Counted from the stretch's first letter, positions 11,920 through 23,480 are shown. The stretch: DNA of 64,000 nucleotides from Diplolepis rosae (GCA_030998225.1 JAPYXD010000412.1:434001-498000), one strand, 5' to 3'. Notes: generated by a model not told the origin, from the letters alone. A program made the numbers and translations.

Positions 11920-12257
11920 ATTTTCCTGGAATGTGTTTCGCTTCAACGAGGTGTACGACAATCGAGCCAACTCATAGCTGGGAGCTCTCTCCTTTCTGTG
12001 GACGTTCAACCTGTGTCCCAGCTGATGACAACTCTGGCCGATTATTCGAGCTGGTAGAAGACTGCGGACCACTACCCAAGGCTAATCCTAAGTGCAAGCT
12101 CTCGGAGAAGACCAACAAGACTGCCAGTTTCCCTGACTGCTGTCCAATCTTCGACTGCAAGGATGGAGCCATGCTTGAATATCCTGATATTCCAACAATT
12201 CCCCCCCCAACTGAAGCTCATCAAACCGAAAAACCAGCTGCAGCTCCTAAGGCCTAA
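11920..12257 (+). CDS. Secreted single-domain von Willebrand factor C-like protein, exon 2
   Basis: Follows the AG at 11918-11919; its first two bases complete an Asp codon with the last base of exon 1, and the frame then runs to TAA at 12255-12257. It encodes the cysteine-rich module: nine cysteines including a C-x4-C pair, an EDCG motif and a closing DCCPxFDC motif, an arrangement typical of single-domain VWC proteins (usual core eight cysteines). A proline/alanine-rich tail of about 25 residues follows. Cysteine spacing indicates a disulphide-rich extracellular protein. Function beyond that is not deducible; family members include haemolymph response proteins and some venom components. Codon use and GC content are higher than the surrounding AT-rich DNA, as expected of real coding sequence. 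Confidence 0.82.
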
Positions 12258-12333
12258 AAAATAGTGTCCAAAATTATTATTCCTCTTTAGAGATGTCAAA
12301 ACACTACCTCGTTAAAATCTTCATTTGGAAGGA

Positions 12334-12339
12334 AATAAA
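12334..12339 (+). terminator. Polyadenylation signal of the cysteine-rich gene
   Basis: AATAAA lies 77 bases after the stop codon, implying a short 3' UTR ending around 12350-12365. Confidence 0.65.
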
Positions 12340-12752
12340 ACGAATAATTTTTGAAAATTTCATTATTAGAGACAATCTGAATGACGATTATAATATAACA
12401 ATAATATATGACCCATCCTACTGCCAACCCCCACATTGAAAACTACACATTAGTAACGAAGTCAAGAAAAACGCCTATTTTTCTATTACCGTTATTACTG
12501 TATTTTTTGGAAATCAAAAGTATTTTAATGTAGGATTTGATATGGAGAATCACATAGGAACCTGCATCGGTTCTTTCAACATTCACTGTCCTACTTACGT
12601 CTACGTGACATCTATGTGAGTTTCTATAGAGATGCCTATGAAAGTTCGTACTTATCTTCCTAATATGTGAGGACTTACAGCAGGGTTTACAAACTCTAAT
12701 TTGAATACATTTGATCGATTACAAAAAGCGAGGAAAATTTTTATTCATTATT

Positions 12753-12966
12753 TGAGCCAACGAATGCAATAAGGGCACTTGCATTCGACAATGCTGGAAA
12801 GTATTGTCCAGACGCGTACCGCCACAGCAAGAATTAAAATTCGAAATTTAAAAAAAATATATTTTTATCATGACACATCTTGAGAAAAGTATTTCAAGTT
12901 TTAATTTATACTGCGTTTTATAGCGTTTTTGAGCGCAAATGCCCTTATTGCATCCGTTGGCTCAAC
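12753..12966. mobile_element. Small MITE with 25-bp terminal inverted repeats
   Basis: tgagccaacgaatgcaataa begins at 12753 and its complement ends at 12966, 24 of 25 bases matching. The 214-bp element has no coding capacity. A clear target duplication was not found. Confidence 0.7.
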
Positions 12967-13858
12967 TGTCATAAAAAATGATTTCAAAAACAAAGAAGAG
13001 AAAAACTAGGTCGTGTGAACATATTTCTTTTCATCGTGCAAAATCTCAAGTTGAAAAATTAGATGTAATTGGAAAAGGTTGAATGTTGAAGAAATTCAAA
13101 ACAATTATGCATAAGATGAAATAGTAATTGCTCACCCGTAATAATGCAAGGATTCCTGTTATGCACATACTTGCGTTAGGACGTAAGAAATTAAGATCAT
13201 AAATACTTTCTTTCATATATTTCGTATACCATTCCCTCTGAGTTTACGAGATTAAAAAAATGTTCCCACGCTCCAACTTTAAAATAGAACTTCCATATTA
13301 CTATAATCACGGGTTAAGAGCAAGATTTCCTACGTAGATCCCTCTGTGTATTTTCCTTTTGATCTTTCTTCCTTCAATATGTTTCTGGCATTGTTGAATG
13401 CTAAAAAAACTGACACAAAACAAACACGTGTGATTGCAATTGTATGTAATTAAATTAATGTACTTAATATTTAAGCAAGAATACTTTGTGATATTATTTC
13501 AAATCCGCCTATTTCCTTATTGAAATTAATTTTATTATAATTTTTATAGGATGTTTTTCAACTCGGTTAATATTTGGGATTTTCAATATAAATTCAGTAC
13601 TGAATTTATTATAAAAATTTCCAACGTTTAACGAATTGAATAATATTCTTCAACAATACTACACGTGATTCGATGCACAAAGAACATATTGGTCTAAAAT
13701 TACCCAAATTATTTCCAGACTGAGGCAGTTGTTTTTTCCTTCCTCAATCGTGACGTTCCACAAAGAAAAAACCATAACACGCAAAAATTAAGTTTTAGAC
13801 TTTTAATTCTATTGATAGTTTTTAACCCGTTATCTTGTGAACTCGAAAATGACGTTGT
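12967..13858. other. Gene-free AT-rich stretch
   Basis: No coding or RNA gene seen. A small hairpin around aattcagtactgaatt (~13592) is the only structure noticed. Confidence 0.5.
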
Positions 13859-14459
13859 GTGCCTAGACTGGTATAAGCAAATAATACCGTATTTATTATG
13901 AAAGTTTATTTCATAGGGGTTTTTTGGGTCCCTGGTGACAAATCCGTGCTAACAATTATTGAGGAATTCAAAATGGCGAATAAAATCGCAAAAGCTCACT
14001 CTATTTGGATGCAACTCAATACTAGAAAGATCTATTAGGTCGCTGATGACGAATTCATGATCCAAATTGAGGAATTCATATTAGCGGATCCAATACGATG
14101 GACTAAAATGCAAAAAGTCACGTGATTCAAATGAAAGTCTGCTACAGTAAGAGGTGGGTATTGAATGGTATTGAAATGTCAAAATCTGGAAAGAAACAAA
14201 ATCGAGAATGAAACTTTTAAATGCCTTTTGATGCCTAAGAATTAAAATGCATTTAAAAGTTTCAAATTTAGAGAACCTATTTAGGAAAAAAAATTCTCAT
14301 CATGCATTCACATGCATTGTGAAAAAATGGTTGATTGTCGTTATTCGCAAGTCGAAATAGTGCTACTAAAATTATCTTTTCGTATTCTTGAATATTTTGC
14401 GAATATACAGGTTACATTAATTTCTCTTTTTTAAAAATAACATACTCATTTTACCATAC
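13859..14459 (+). repeat. 601-bp dispersed repeat, copy 1
   Basis: Runs from gtgcctagactggtataag to cattttaccatac and is about 99% identical to 18594-19195 (only about half a dozen differences seen). It contains a perfect 15-bp inverted repeat, GAAACTTTTAAATGC (14210-14224) and its complement (14249-14263). A ~100-bp portion is also present inverted at ~19725-19830. No coding potential; probably part of a non-autonomous element. Confidence 0.85.
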
Positions 14460-15005
14460 CTCCATTCCTCTGTATCGTAATACACAACTTTACGCTATTC
14501 TCAACTGTAGCGTAAAAACGAGTTTAAGCGCTTGAGGCACATAAACTTGAACTGCGCATGCGCATATAGTCTTACAGCGAAGCAGAATCTTCTTCTTATT
14601 CTTCTTCTTCTTCGTACACCGTTGGCACCGTACTGACAAAGCCTTGTACATTTGAACTGCGCATGCGTCTATTATAATACGCTACTACTACACAAGATCG
14701 AGAAAATCAAAATGGCCGGAAGTATTCGCGAAATGTCAAGTGAGATGGGCGATAATCACGGCATTTTCGACCTTTTCAGATTGGATTCGAGTGTACGCAT
14801 AAAAACTCGTATATGCGCCGAAGTCACATAAAATAGAATATGTGCCAATGTACACAATTCGGGTAATTACGAGACTCGCTTAAAATGCTCGCAGGACTGA
14901 TCGCGCCTCGGATTCATCTCGGCTTCGATCTCCTGCGAGCATTGTCGCTCGTCGCGTAATAACCCTCATTATGCGCCTAGGCACATAATATACTATTTTT
15001 TATAA
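14460..15005. repeat. CTT microsatellite, repeated ttgaactgcgcatgcg, and a perfect hairpin
   Basis: ttgaactgcgcatgcg occurs at about 14548 and 14658. A (TTC)n tract lies at ~14588-14613. AATGCTCGCAGGA (14884-14896) pairs perfectly with TCCTGCGAGCATT (14931-14943), and the loop itself holds GATCG and CGATC as an inner stem. No gene seen. Confidence 0.65.
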
Positions 15006-15360
15006 TTTGATACTGAAACTTTAGTCAATTTTATAATATTGTGAATGTAAATTAAATTTACTCAAAATCACTTCGAATTTGAGGAATAAATTCTCATTAC
15101 GACACTCGCACTTCGCATTCGATGTTCACAATCGGAGAAAATTTGAGCGCGCCTAGGGCGCGCAGTTTGACTACCGTGCTTCGTGCTCCGAAATATGTGG
15201 AGCACGTACTTCACGCTTGTTGTTCTATGTTCTTTACAAACGAATTACCAATTTCGATTTTGACTCCAAATGGGAAAGGAATTTCAATTTATTTGAGACT
15301 ATATCGGCCTTAAGAAACACATTCTCAAGGTAATACTCGCGCTTCGCTTTCGATTTTTAG
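15006..15360 (-). repeat. GC-rich palindromic repeat related to 5000-5400
   Basis: Contains gagcgcgcctagggcgcgc (~15147), cttcgtgctccg/gtggagcacg and actcgcgcttcgctttcg blocks resembling the reverse complement of the hairpin cluster near 5230-5400. The flanking ataatttgatactgaaactt likewise mirrors sequence before that cluster. A second dispersed copy of the same family. Confidence 0.5.
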
Positions 15361-15384
15361 TTCGTATCCATTAGAGCTACATTT

Positions 15385-15530
15385 GAAAATAAATGCTGTT
15401 AATCTTTAATACACTTTGACGCTTTTTTAACCAAAATAAATGAGAATTTGGTAAAGTCCCATTAGAAGTAATTGAACTAATAGTGAAAATTTAAGTCACA
15501 GTTGACCCAAACGTAAGCTACAATGGATAT
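15385..15530 (+). repeat. Left member of an inverted repeat pair flanking the mariner
   Basis: This ~145-bp segment is the diverged reverse complement of about 18065-18210; shared blocks include aaataaatgctgttaatctt and ttaaccaaaataaatgag. The pair may be terminal repeats of an older element into which the mariner transposed. The ATG at 15523 belongs to this repeat rather than to the transposase. Confidence 0.65.
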
Positions 15531-15582
15531 GTCCACGAGTTACAGTGATTTAAGTGACGCTAGTCTTAATATTCTCAAAACA

Positions 15583-17560
15583 ATGGATTCGAAACAATTT
15601 CGTGTGTTGATTTACCATTGCTTTTTGATGAAAAAAAATACAGTGCAAGCTCAGCAATGGCTTGAAAAGTGCTACGGGGACTCTGCTCCATCAAAAACAA
15701 CCATTTGTCGGTGTTATGCTGAGTTTAAACGTGGTCGTACAGACACTGAAGATGCTGAACGCTCCGGCCGGCCAAATGAGGTAGTTACACCAAAAACCAT
15801 CAAAAAAGTCCACCAAATCGTTTTCGAAAACCGTAAATTAAAATTGCGTGAGATAATTGTCACCTTAAAGATATCATACGGCAGTGTGTACTATAACAAA
15901 ATTTTCTTTATTATCTTGGTGACAAAACCAATTTAACATTAACAATAACATTCACACACTTGATGAAAGTATTAGCGGACAATAATCCAGACGTATATTA
16001 TTGCTCTCGACTCATGAACTTCATAAGCACGTGAATGATTATAAACAAAGTAGAAATTGATTCTGTTTATAAATCCGCACAAGCTGATAATAAATTGATA
16101 TATAAATCATTGGTAATATTTACAACAATTGGCGGGAAACGACTACCGCGAGCCACGCCGCGTCAGCTGACGAATCTCACATTATAATCAATATACACAT
16201 ATGTATGCGTCACGTCACGTACCCACAGACGACGTTTATGATGCACAAATGTTGTCAATTATAAAATATATTATGGGTAATCGAAAATACCTTCAATTAC
16301 GGCACTCATCTTTCTATGCCGCCAGAGTATCGAACAATCGCTCATCCGCGAGATTCAGGTTACAAAAGAGGTGCTTCGGATAAACAAATCAGATGTCCGA
16401 CTTGGTTAACAATGTAGACATAGTCCAAAAAATATACGACGTATTATTTCATGGATCTCGCTATATATCCTAGGATGAGCAGCCGTTTATAATTGATGCC
16501 ACGCTGTGAAATCAAATATAAAATTAACATTTTCTTTTATAAAAATACACAAAACGAAACCTTCACACTAAACTGATCACTATTACCTGACAACAATCTT
16601 CACATCTTTTGCCATACGTGGCATTATAAAAATTTATAGAAAAGTATTTACTTGACTCATTACATCGAGCCTTGATCGGTGACAGTGTAATCCTGTAGTG
16701 CCTTCTAGGTACGCCCGCTTCCCTCACGCTTCCTCAAACTCCCGCCAGATCTTTATCATCTACGTCACATGTGACGTTCAGATCCGCGGTTCGACGAAGT
16801 TTGAATATATTTATTGGAAAGGGCTCATCGCTGCGTTTGAGATCTGCGCATTAGCCAGGATCGTCGTCGCGATCATATCAATTAATTTCGCCTCAGTACG
16901 CTATTTTGCATGAACATTTGTCTATGAGGAAGCTGTTGTCAAAGTGGGTGCCACGTTTGCTTACGGTGATTCAAAAACGACAACGTGTCGTTGAATCCGA
17001 GCGCTGTTTGGAGTTGTTCCGCCAAAATAAACCGAATTTTTTGCGTCAGTATGCGACAATGGACGAAACCTGGGTCCATCATTACACTCCGGAGTCAAAG
17101 CGGTCGTCAGCCGAGTGGAGTGCAGTCGGTGAGAAGCGTCCAAAGCGGCCAAAAACGCAAATGTGGGTCGATAAGGTTATGGCCTCAGTATTTTGTGATG
17201 CTCATGGAGTTTTGTTCATCGACGACGTTGAAAAAGGTAAGACGATCAAAAGCGAACGTTACATTGGCCAATTGATGCGTTTGAAGAACGAAATCGGTGA
17301 GAAACGGCTCCAAATGAAGAAGAAAAAAGTGCTCTTTCACCAAGACAATGCGCCGTGTCACAAATCGCTCGCTACCATGGCGAAATTGAATGAATTGAGC
17401 TTCGAATTGCTTCCACACCCACCATATTCACCGGATCTGGCCCCCAGCGACTACCACCTGTTTGCAGACCTCGAAAAAATTGTTAATGTTAATGTTAATG
17501 TTAATGTTAAAGAAGCGCTGGACTGATTGGGTTGCTTTTGAAGGAAACTATGTTGATGAA
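15583..17560 (+). pseudogene. Mariner (DD34D) transposase, disrupted
   Basis: The N-terminal part (15583-15891) encodes the helix-turn-helix DNA-binding region, with the family motif FKRGRTDTEDAERSGRP. It is cut after a Tyr codon by a ~1-kb insertion and resumes in frame at 16900. The catalytic half has all three acidic residues: Asp at 17062 (MDETW), Asp at 17344 (HQDNAPCH) and Asp at 17449 (PSDYHLF), the last two with 34 residues between them. The C-terminus is damaged: a (TTAATG)n tract at 17482-17510 replaces tens of residues and the terminal FEGNYVDE motif lies in another frame, ending near 17560. A mariner remnant; certainly inactive. Confidence 0.9.
15892..16895. mobile_element. ~1.0-kb insertion with GTAC target duplication in the mariner
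   Basis: GTAC at 15888-15891 is repeated at 16896-16899, and removing the insert plus one copy (1008 bp) keeps the transposase frame. On the minus strand the insert begins TGAGGCG and ends GTTATA. It has no coding sequence of its own (the small frames at 16201-16383 and 16698-16913 look like noise). A solo LTR or a non-autonomous element are both possible. Confidence 0.75.
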
Positions 17561-18064
17561 TAAAGTCGAGTTTTGCCAAAAAAATGTGTTTTTCCTAGTT
17601 AGTCCCGGGACTTATTGATCCACGTGATTTTGTAATAATTATTTTCTTATCAAAGAGCAACTACACCAGTTAACTGTTAATGACGCATATATACGTACTT
17701 GGAATAACTCTCACAAAATTCTTTAGGCCAATATGTCGCCATTAGTTAGCAACTACAAATTATCTTTTATAACAAATTGAAAAAGTATTAAAAATATTGC
17801 ATTATTTTCACTATGCATATAATGTTATCAATTCGTTTCCAACAACCTAACATGCTAATAATATCAGATATTTTAATTTCGTTTAAAAATAATTTCTTTT
17901 ATTTTTCATTGCAAGAAATTATATCTTAAACGTTCATTTTTATAAAATTCCTAGGGGTCCCTACATTTTTTATACTCTTCGGGGCCCTATAATATTTAAG
18001 CCGGTATTTTTCTCACAAGTGGTGTAAACTTTCTGTCCCAGCGAAGAGCGAGCAAAATTTAAAC
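17561..18064. other. Gene-free stretch after the mariner
   Basis: Contains ttagtcccgggacttattga near 17598 that may be the decayed mariner end, and AT-rich sequence. Nothing else supported. Confidence 0.45.
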
Positions 18065-18210
18065 ATATCCACTACAGCTTACATTTGAGTCAACTGTAAG
18101 TTAAATTTTCATTATCAGTTAAATTACTTCTAAAGTGACTGTACGAAATTCTCATTTATTTTGGTTAAAAAAATGCCAAAGTCTATTAAAGATTAACAGC
18201 ATTTATTTGC
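18065..18210 (-). repeat. Right member of the inverted repeat pair flanking the mariner
   Basis: Diverged reverse complement of 15385-15530, carrying the same aaataaatgctgttaatctt and ttaaccaaaataaatgag blocks on the minus strand. Confidence 0.65.
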
Positions 18211-18300
18211 AAATCTAAAAATATATTTTTTAATTAAATATTCTAAATATATAGAAAAAAGTTATAATAGGAATTTTTTTCCTAAATAGGTTCAGTAAAG

Positions 18301-20429
18301 GGCATAGCCGGGTTTCCATGTGAAATCGGCCTTAAAACCAAATCGAATTTCGCATCAACCATATGAAAGGGATTGGGCAAGAGATTATTGTGCCAAATAT
18401 TCAGATCATTATCTGCCATTTTAAATGAGTAATGGCGGATTTTACCATTTTCGTTTTTTTCTTTTTTTAGATAAACTAATCATAGGAAAATTTTGAAAAA
18501 AATCAGGGTTGTTTTTTCCAATAGAAGACACATTTGTAAATTTTTACAGATTTTTTCATGCATAATTCGCAATGCAAAAAATTGCGAAAATTTGTGCCTA
18601 GACTGGTATAAGCAAATAATATCGTATTTATTATGAAAGTTTATTTCATAGGGGTTTTTTGGGTCCCTGGTGACAAATCCGTGCTAACAATTATTGAGGA
18701 ATTCAAAATGGCGAATAAAATCGCAAAAGCTCACTCTATTTGGATGCAACTCAATACTAGAAAGATCTATTAGGTCGCTGATGACGAATTCATGATCCAA
18801 ATGGAGGAATTCATATTAGCGGATCCAATACGATGGACTAAAATGCAAAAATGTCACGTGATTCAAATGAAAGTCAGCTACAGTAAGAGGTGGGTATTGA
18901 ATGGTATTGAAATGTCAAAATCTGGAAAGAAACAAAATCGAGAATGAAACTTTTAAATGCCTTTTGATGCCTAAGAATTAAAATGCATTTAAAAGTTTCA
19001 AATTTAGAGAACCTATTTAGGAAAAAAAATTCTCATCATGCATTCACATGCATTGTGAAAAAATGGTTGATTGTCGTTATTCGCAAGTCGAAATAGTGCT
19101 ACTAAAATTATCTTTTCGTATTCTTGAATATTTTGCGAATATACAGGTTACATTAATTTCTCTTTGTTAAAAATAACATACTCATTTTACCATACAAGAC
19201 ATCGAAAATACCCTCAAATCGTCCTCTATTTACTTTATTTTTTGAAATTTTAATGAGCACAAATAATATAAAAAGGTCGTAAATTAAATAAGTAATTAAC
19301 ATGGATTTCTGGATAACAAATTTTTAGCAGTCATTTTGCATTTCAATACGTACATTTTCGTTACATTTTTTTATAAAGTTTTACCCGATAAAAAATTTAG
19401 TCCATTCAAAAACTGTCCGTTTTAAATAAAAGTGGTATACAAAATGTAAAATTGGTTTTCCTACAAAAATATATTTTTCTAGCATCGAGTTTTTACAAAT
19501 ATATGTAGATGGTTAATTGTACTTTCATAGCACTTTATACTCCATAAGTGACTGAACATTTGCCAAGCATAAAAATTTTTTTCAATTATACATTAGCCAT
19601 CATCACTGTCTACGTTTATAACTGTAAGTTTGTAGAAAAACCAATTTTACTTTTGGTATACCATTTTTATATAAAACGGAAATTTTTTGAACGGACTAAA
19701 TTTTCAAAGGGCAAAACCTGTATGTTCGAAAAATATTCAAGAATACGAAAAGATATTTTTAGCAGCACTATTTCGACTTGCGAATAACGACAATCAACCA
19801 TTTTTTCACAATGCATGTAAAAATTTCAATTTTTCGCAACAACAAAAATTCGCAAATTATTTTGCAAATTTTGGAAAAAATTTCAGCAGTAAACCGTGTT
19901 AGAGATTGATTACCAAATAAAATTGTTTTTTTCATTTGTCTACTGTTATTGTAAAATGTGCTTTAATAGTAAGATGTTGGAAGAATGCGTATTTTGACGG
20001 TTTTTATTTTTTTACCCCCGTCCACACCTTGCAAAAATTTGCAAAAATTCTATTTTAATCATCGATAGGTAACTAATGAATAGAATAATTCAAAAGAGCG
20101 GTCGCACAATTCAAACATGAACAAAATTGCGTCCAAAAATTTTCGCAATTTTTTGCATTGCGAATTATGCATGAAAAAATCTGTAAAAATTTACAAATGT
20201 GTCTTCTATTGGAAAAAACAACCCTGATTTTTTTCAAAATTTTCCTATGATTAGTTTATCTAAAAAAAGAAAAAAACTAAAATGGTAAAATCCGCCATTA
20301 CTCATTTAAAATGGCAGATAATGATCTGAAAATTTGGCACAATAATCTCTTGCCCAACCCCTTCCATATGGTTGATGCGAAATTCGATTTTTTTTTAAGG
20401 ACGATTTCACATGGAAACCCGGCTATGCC
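18301..20429. mobile_element. ~2.1-kb element with 293-bp terminal inverted repeats
   Basis: Left arm 18301-18593 and right arm 20137-20429 are long inverted repeats, both starting at the outside with ggcatagccgggtttccatg and ending inside at gcgaaaattt. Similarity is high along the whole arm. Immediately inside the left arm starts the second copy of the 601/602-bp repeat, and a further inner inverted pair exists (about 19044-19140 against 19725-19830). No transposase frame is present, so it is a non-autonomous foldback-type element. No flanking duplication is obvious. Confidence 0.85.
18594..19195 (+). repeat. 602-bp dispersed repeat, copy 2
   Basis: About 99% identical to 13859-14459, beginning exactly where the left terminal repeat of the surrounding element stops. 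High identity means a recent duplication or recent activity of the family. Confidence 0.85.
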
Positions 20430-21055
20430 ATTTGCATTCACATATTTTTTTACGTTTTATGATAGCAGACATGTTTCCAAACATGTCAAGTTATAATTAT
20501 AAAAGTTACTTGAGTTTCTGTATTCAATTATAAGAAATAAATTCGTATGTATGCAAAGAACATAAGACCGAGCACCAATGCGGGCAGATATTTTTATCTA
20601 CAAAACCCAAGTTGTTATTTAACTACAAATCCCTACTGAAAATCTCTATGTAGGATTCCATATACAATCCCATGTAGAATGTCTGCAAAAGACGTAAAAT
20701 CCAAAAGTATTGTTTCGCATTCACGATTTGTTCCTGTGAATTCTGATATGTGTCAGTTTCATATTGAAGTTTAGCCAAAAACATTTAAATGCGATACTTC
20801 GTATATAAGATTCGATTCTTGAATGCGTTCAATCCGAAAAATCAAAAATTTTGCACGCAATGCTCTTTAATGCGAAAATTCGCATTTATCTTAATGTTTT
20901 CGAATGCGATCGAATGTGAGCAAAATTCTGAGCGAAATGAAAACTTTTCAAATCAAGAGATCGCATTAGTTTGGATGTTTTGAAAACGAAAGAATGAGAC
21001 AAATTTTCTGAGCAAGTGAAAAATTTTTGATGCGAGAGTTCGCATTGGTTTAATA
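20430..21055. repeat. Fragment of the 5-kb repeat and a degenerate ~85-bp tandem repeat
   Basis: 20520-20590 (ttataagaaataaattcgta, then aagaccgagc) matches the sequence just before and into the GC-rich hairpin cluster at ~5200. From ~20868 to 21052 blocks such as ttcgcatt, gagcaaaattctgag and gaaaattttt recur at ~85-bp spacing, two to three diverged copies. No gene. Confidence 0.5.
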
Positions 21056-21058
21056 GTA

Positions 21059-21980
21059 CCAGGTGTACAAGTATGAAACCGGTAATGACATCTATGTGTC
21101 GCTAGGTAAAACTATACGCTCTGTCAAACCAAATCATTGATGCCATTTCTTCGCATTGAGTTCTGTCAACAATATTCAGTTCATAAACAATCAAGTTTCA
21201 TACAACAACTAATTTTTTTTCGCTAGTAAAAATGTCGATTTTTATGCCTTCAAACTACGATTTGCGGACATCATTGATTTTCTGTTACCAATTGAAGAAA
21301 TCTGCTTTGGAAGCCCATCGAATGCTTGTGGAAGCTTACGGCTAGCATGCTCTAGGCAAAACACAGTGCAACAAGTGGTTCAATAAGTTTAAAAGTGACG
21401 ATTTCGATGTGAGAAACGAAGAACGTGGAAAACCACCGAAAAAGTTTGAAGATGCCGAATTGCAAGCATTATTGGATGAAGATGATGGTCAAACGCAACA
21501 ACAACTTGCAGAACAATTAAATGTGACTCAACAATGCATTTCTCAACGTTTGAAAGCCATGGGATTGATTTTGAAGGTGGGAAGATGGGTGCCGCATGAA
21601 TTGACTGAAAGACAATGCACCAGCACATCGAACAAAAAAGACTCGGGAATTGGTAAATTCGTACAGCTGGGAAGCCCTCCCCCATGCGGCTTATTCACCA
21701 GACTTGGCTCCATCTGACTACCACTTATTTGCATCAATGGGGCACGCACTTGCTGAACAGCGCTTCGATTCGTACGAAAATGTGAAAAAATGGCTCGATG
21801 ACTGGTTTGACTCAGAAAACGAACAATTTTTTTGGCGAGGCATACACAAATTGCCAGAGAGATGGGAAAAATGTGTGGCTAGCAATGGCCATTACTTTGA
21901 AGATTGAATGTATAACCATTTTTGTTAAATAAACGTGTATTTTCTCAAAAAAGTTACCGGTTTCATACTTGTACACCTGG
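21059..21980 (+). mobile_element. Internally deleted mauritiana-type mariner with intact ends
   Basis: Perfect 27-bp terminal inverted repeats begin ccaggtgtacaagtatgaaa at 21059 and mirror at 21954-21980. The element is flanked by TA on both sides (21057-21058 and 21981-21982), the canonical mariner target duplication. At 922 bp it is about 0.3-0.4 kb shorter than full-length mariners. The intact ends mean it could in principle be mobilised in trans by a related transposase. Confidence 0.93.
21232..21907 (+). pseudogene. Mariner transposase remnant (mauritiana subfamily)
   Basis: Starts at ATG 21232. Codon 38 is a TAG stop (21343-21345). The frame then encodes the linker region (LDEDDGQTQQQLAEQL) up to the WVPHEL motif, which is conserved in this subfamily. 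At about 21610 an internal deletion of roughly 120 residues removes the first catalytic Asp and joins the WVPHEL region out of frame to the second-Asp motif DNAPAH. The last exon-like stretch retains YSPDLAPSDYHLF and runs to TGA at 21905-21907. Inactive on three counts: stop, deletion, frameshift. Confidence 0.93.
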
Positions 21981-22149
21981 TATATTACATTACAAGGGGC
22001 GAAACAGAGCGATTGCATGAAAAATAGTATACATTACTCGAAACAAAACACAGCGAAAGCATTTCGTGTGATTGCAGCCCTCGTTTCACTCGAGCATCAA
22101 ACTTCACACTCATGCAATCGCTCTGTTTCGCCCCTTGTAATGTAATATA
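21981..22149. repeat. Hairpin with 40-bp perfect arms
   Basis: 21981-22020 is perfectly complementary to 22110-22149 (40 of 40), with an 89-nt loop. The arm contains attacaaggggcgaaacagag. The mariner sits inside the outer part of the left arm: sequence before it (aatag) continues the complement of the right flank once the mariner is removed, so the palindrome is older than the mariner. Confidence 0.9.
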
Positions 22150-23474
22150 CTATTGAATACGATCGAAAAGTTACAAATTTTTTTTTAATAATTTTTTAGT
22201 ATTCCAATTTTGAAATTGTAAAATATTGAATGTTTCAATTTGAAATTTGTGAATTCTGACTCTTAGGATGTCAAATTCTTTACTTCGGGTACTAAATTTC
22301 AAATAGCATATTATTTTTTCAATATTGGTGAGATGAGCTAAATTTTTTGGTTACGTAATGCGATTCAATACATTTAAATGCGAACACAGAGAAAAATACT
22401 TCAAGTAATTTTATTCAACTTTCGTTCAAAGTTAAATTTAGAAGTGTAGAGTAAAGTATGAAAGCGTGCATTAAAGATTTCTAAAAATATATATTATTAC
22501 TCGTACACGCAAAAAAGGAATTTTTGAAAATCATAAGATATGACGGATAGAAATTTGATGGTTCAAAGTACCATTTTTGACGGTAAAGCAGAACCATAAG
22601 GAATTTTTGTCAGTTAGTCCCAAAAATATGCTACTCAATATAATACGTTCCTTGAAATATCATCAAGAATGATGGTAAAAATTGAAAATTCATATGCCAA
22701 CTTTTTTTTGACAAAATATACTTTCAAAGATGTGTATGCATATGTTTCGCGTTTACATTACTTTTATTATACATTCCATAGATTGAAATATTAGTTTCAC
22801 GCATTTACAGAATATTATAATCGTAACCCAAATATCAGGATCGTAGCCTTAAGTGTAACTTTAAAACGCCATCAGATGCACTAAAATGCATACATGTTTG
22901 AGCTAAGATGCGCCCGCCTAAGGCAGAGTTTTTTCATGCATCAGAATTATAATATTTATGGGTTGTTTAAGACTGCATCAATACAGCATGATATGGTAAA
23001 AGTTCAGCAAGGCACAGTCTCTGCTTTACGGAAGCATAAATACGACAACAAATGTACCATTCTAATTCTCAGATTATGCCTGCTTCAGGGCACCAACAAA
23101 TGGCGACTTGACTAGGCATTTAATAGATTGGCTAAATAATCTATTATACATATAGACATATTTTTTAACTATGTGAAATGTGCAAAAATAACATTCATGC
23201 ACATAGAGCCATCGATAACTTTTCAAATATTTCAAAATTACAGACATTCGAGGGAGTCCATTTGAATTCTGGAATATGGAGCGGCACGATCTGCTATTGG
23301 GGAACGTTCGTAAAAGTTCCCATCAGAGCTCAAACGTTGGAATCGTAGATGATACTTTTTCTCTTACCTAAGAACGCGTCGACCAATCAGCGAAGAGCAG
23401 ACTTCGGACGCACGTGTGATCAGCCGCGCTGTCTCAGTAAAATACAAATTATAAAATTTCGAATCGTAATTGCG
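22150..23474. other. Gene-free stretch
   Basis: AT-rich with no supported gene. The open frame 22894-23115 shows no coding hallmarks. Confidence 0.5.
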
Positions 23475-23480
23475 AGAATT

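Noticed and set aside
16201..16913. Two open frames (60 and 71 residues) inside the 1-kb insertion
   Set aside because: No recognisable motif, and neither lies in the mariner frame.
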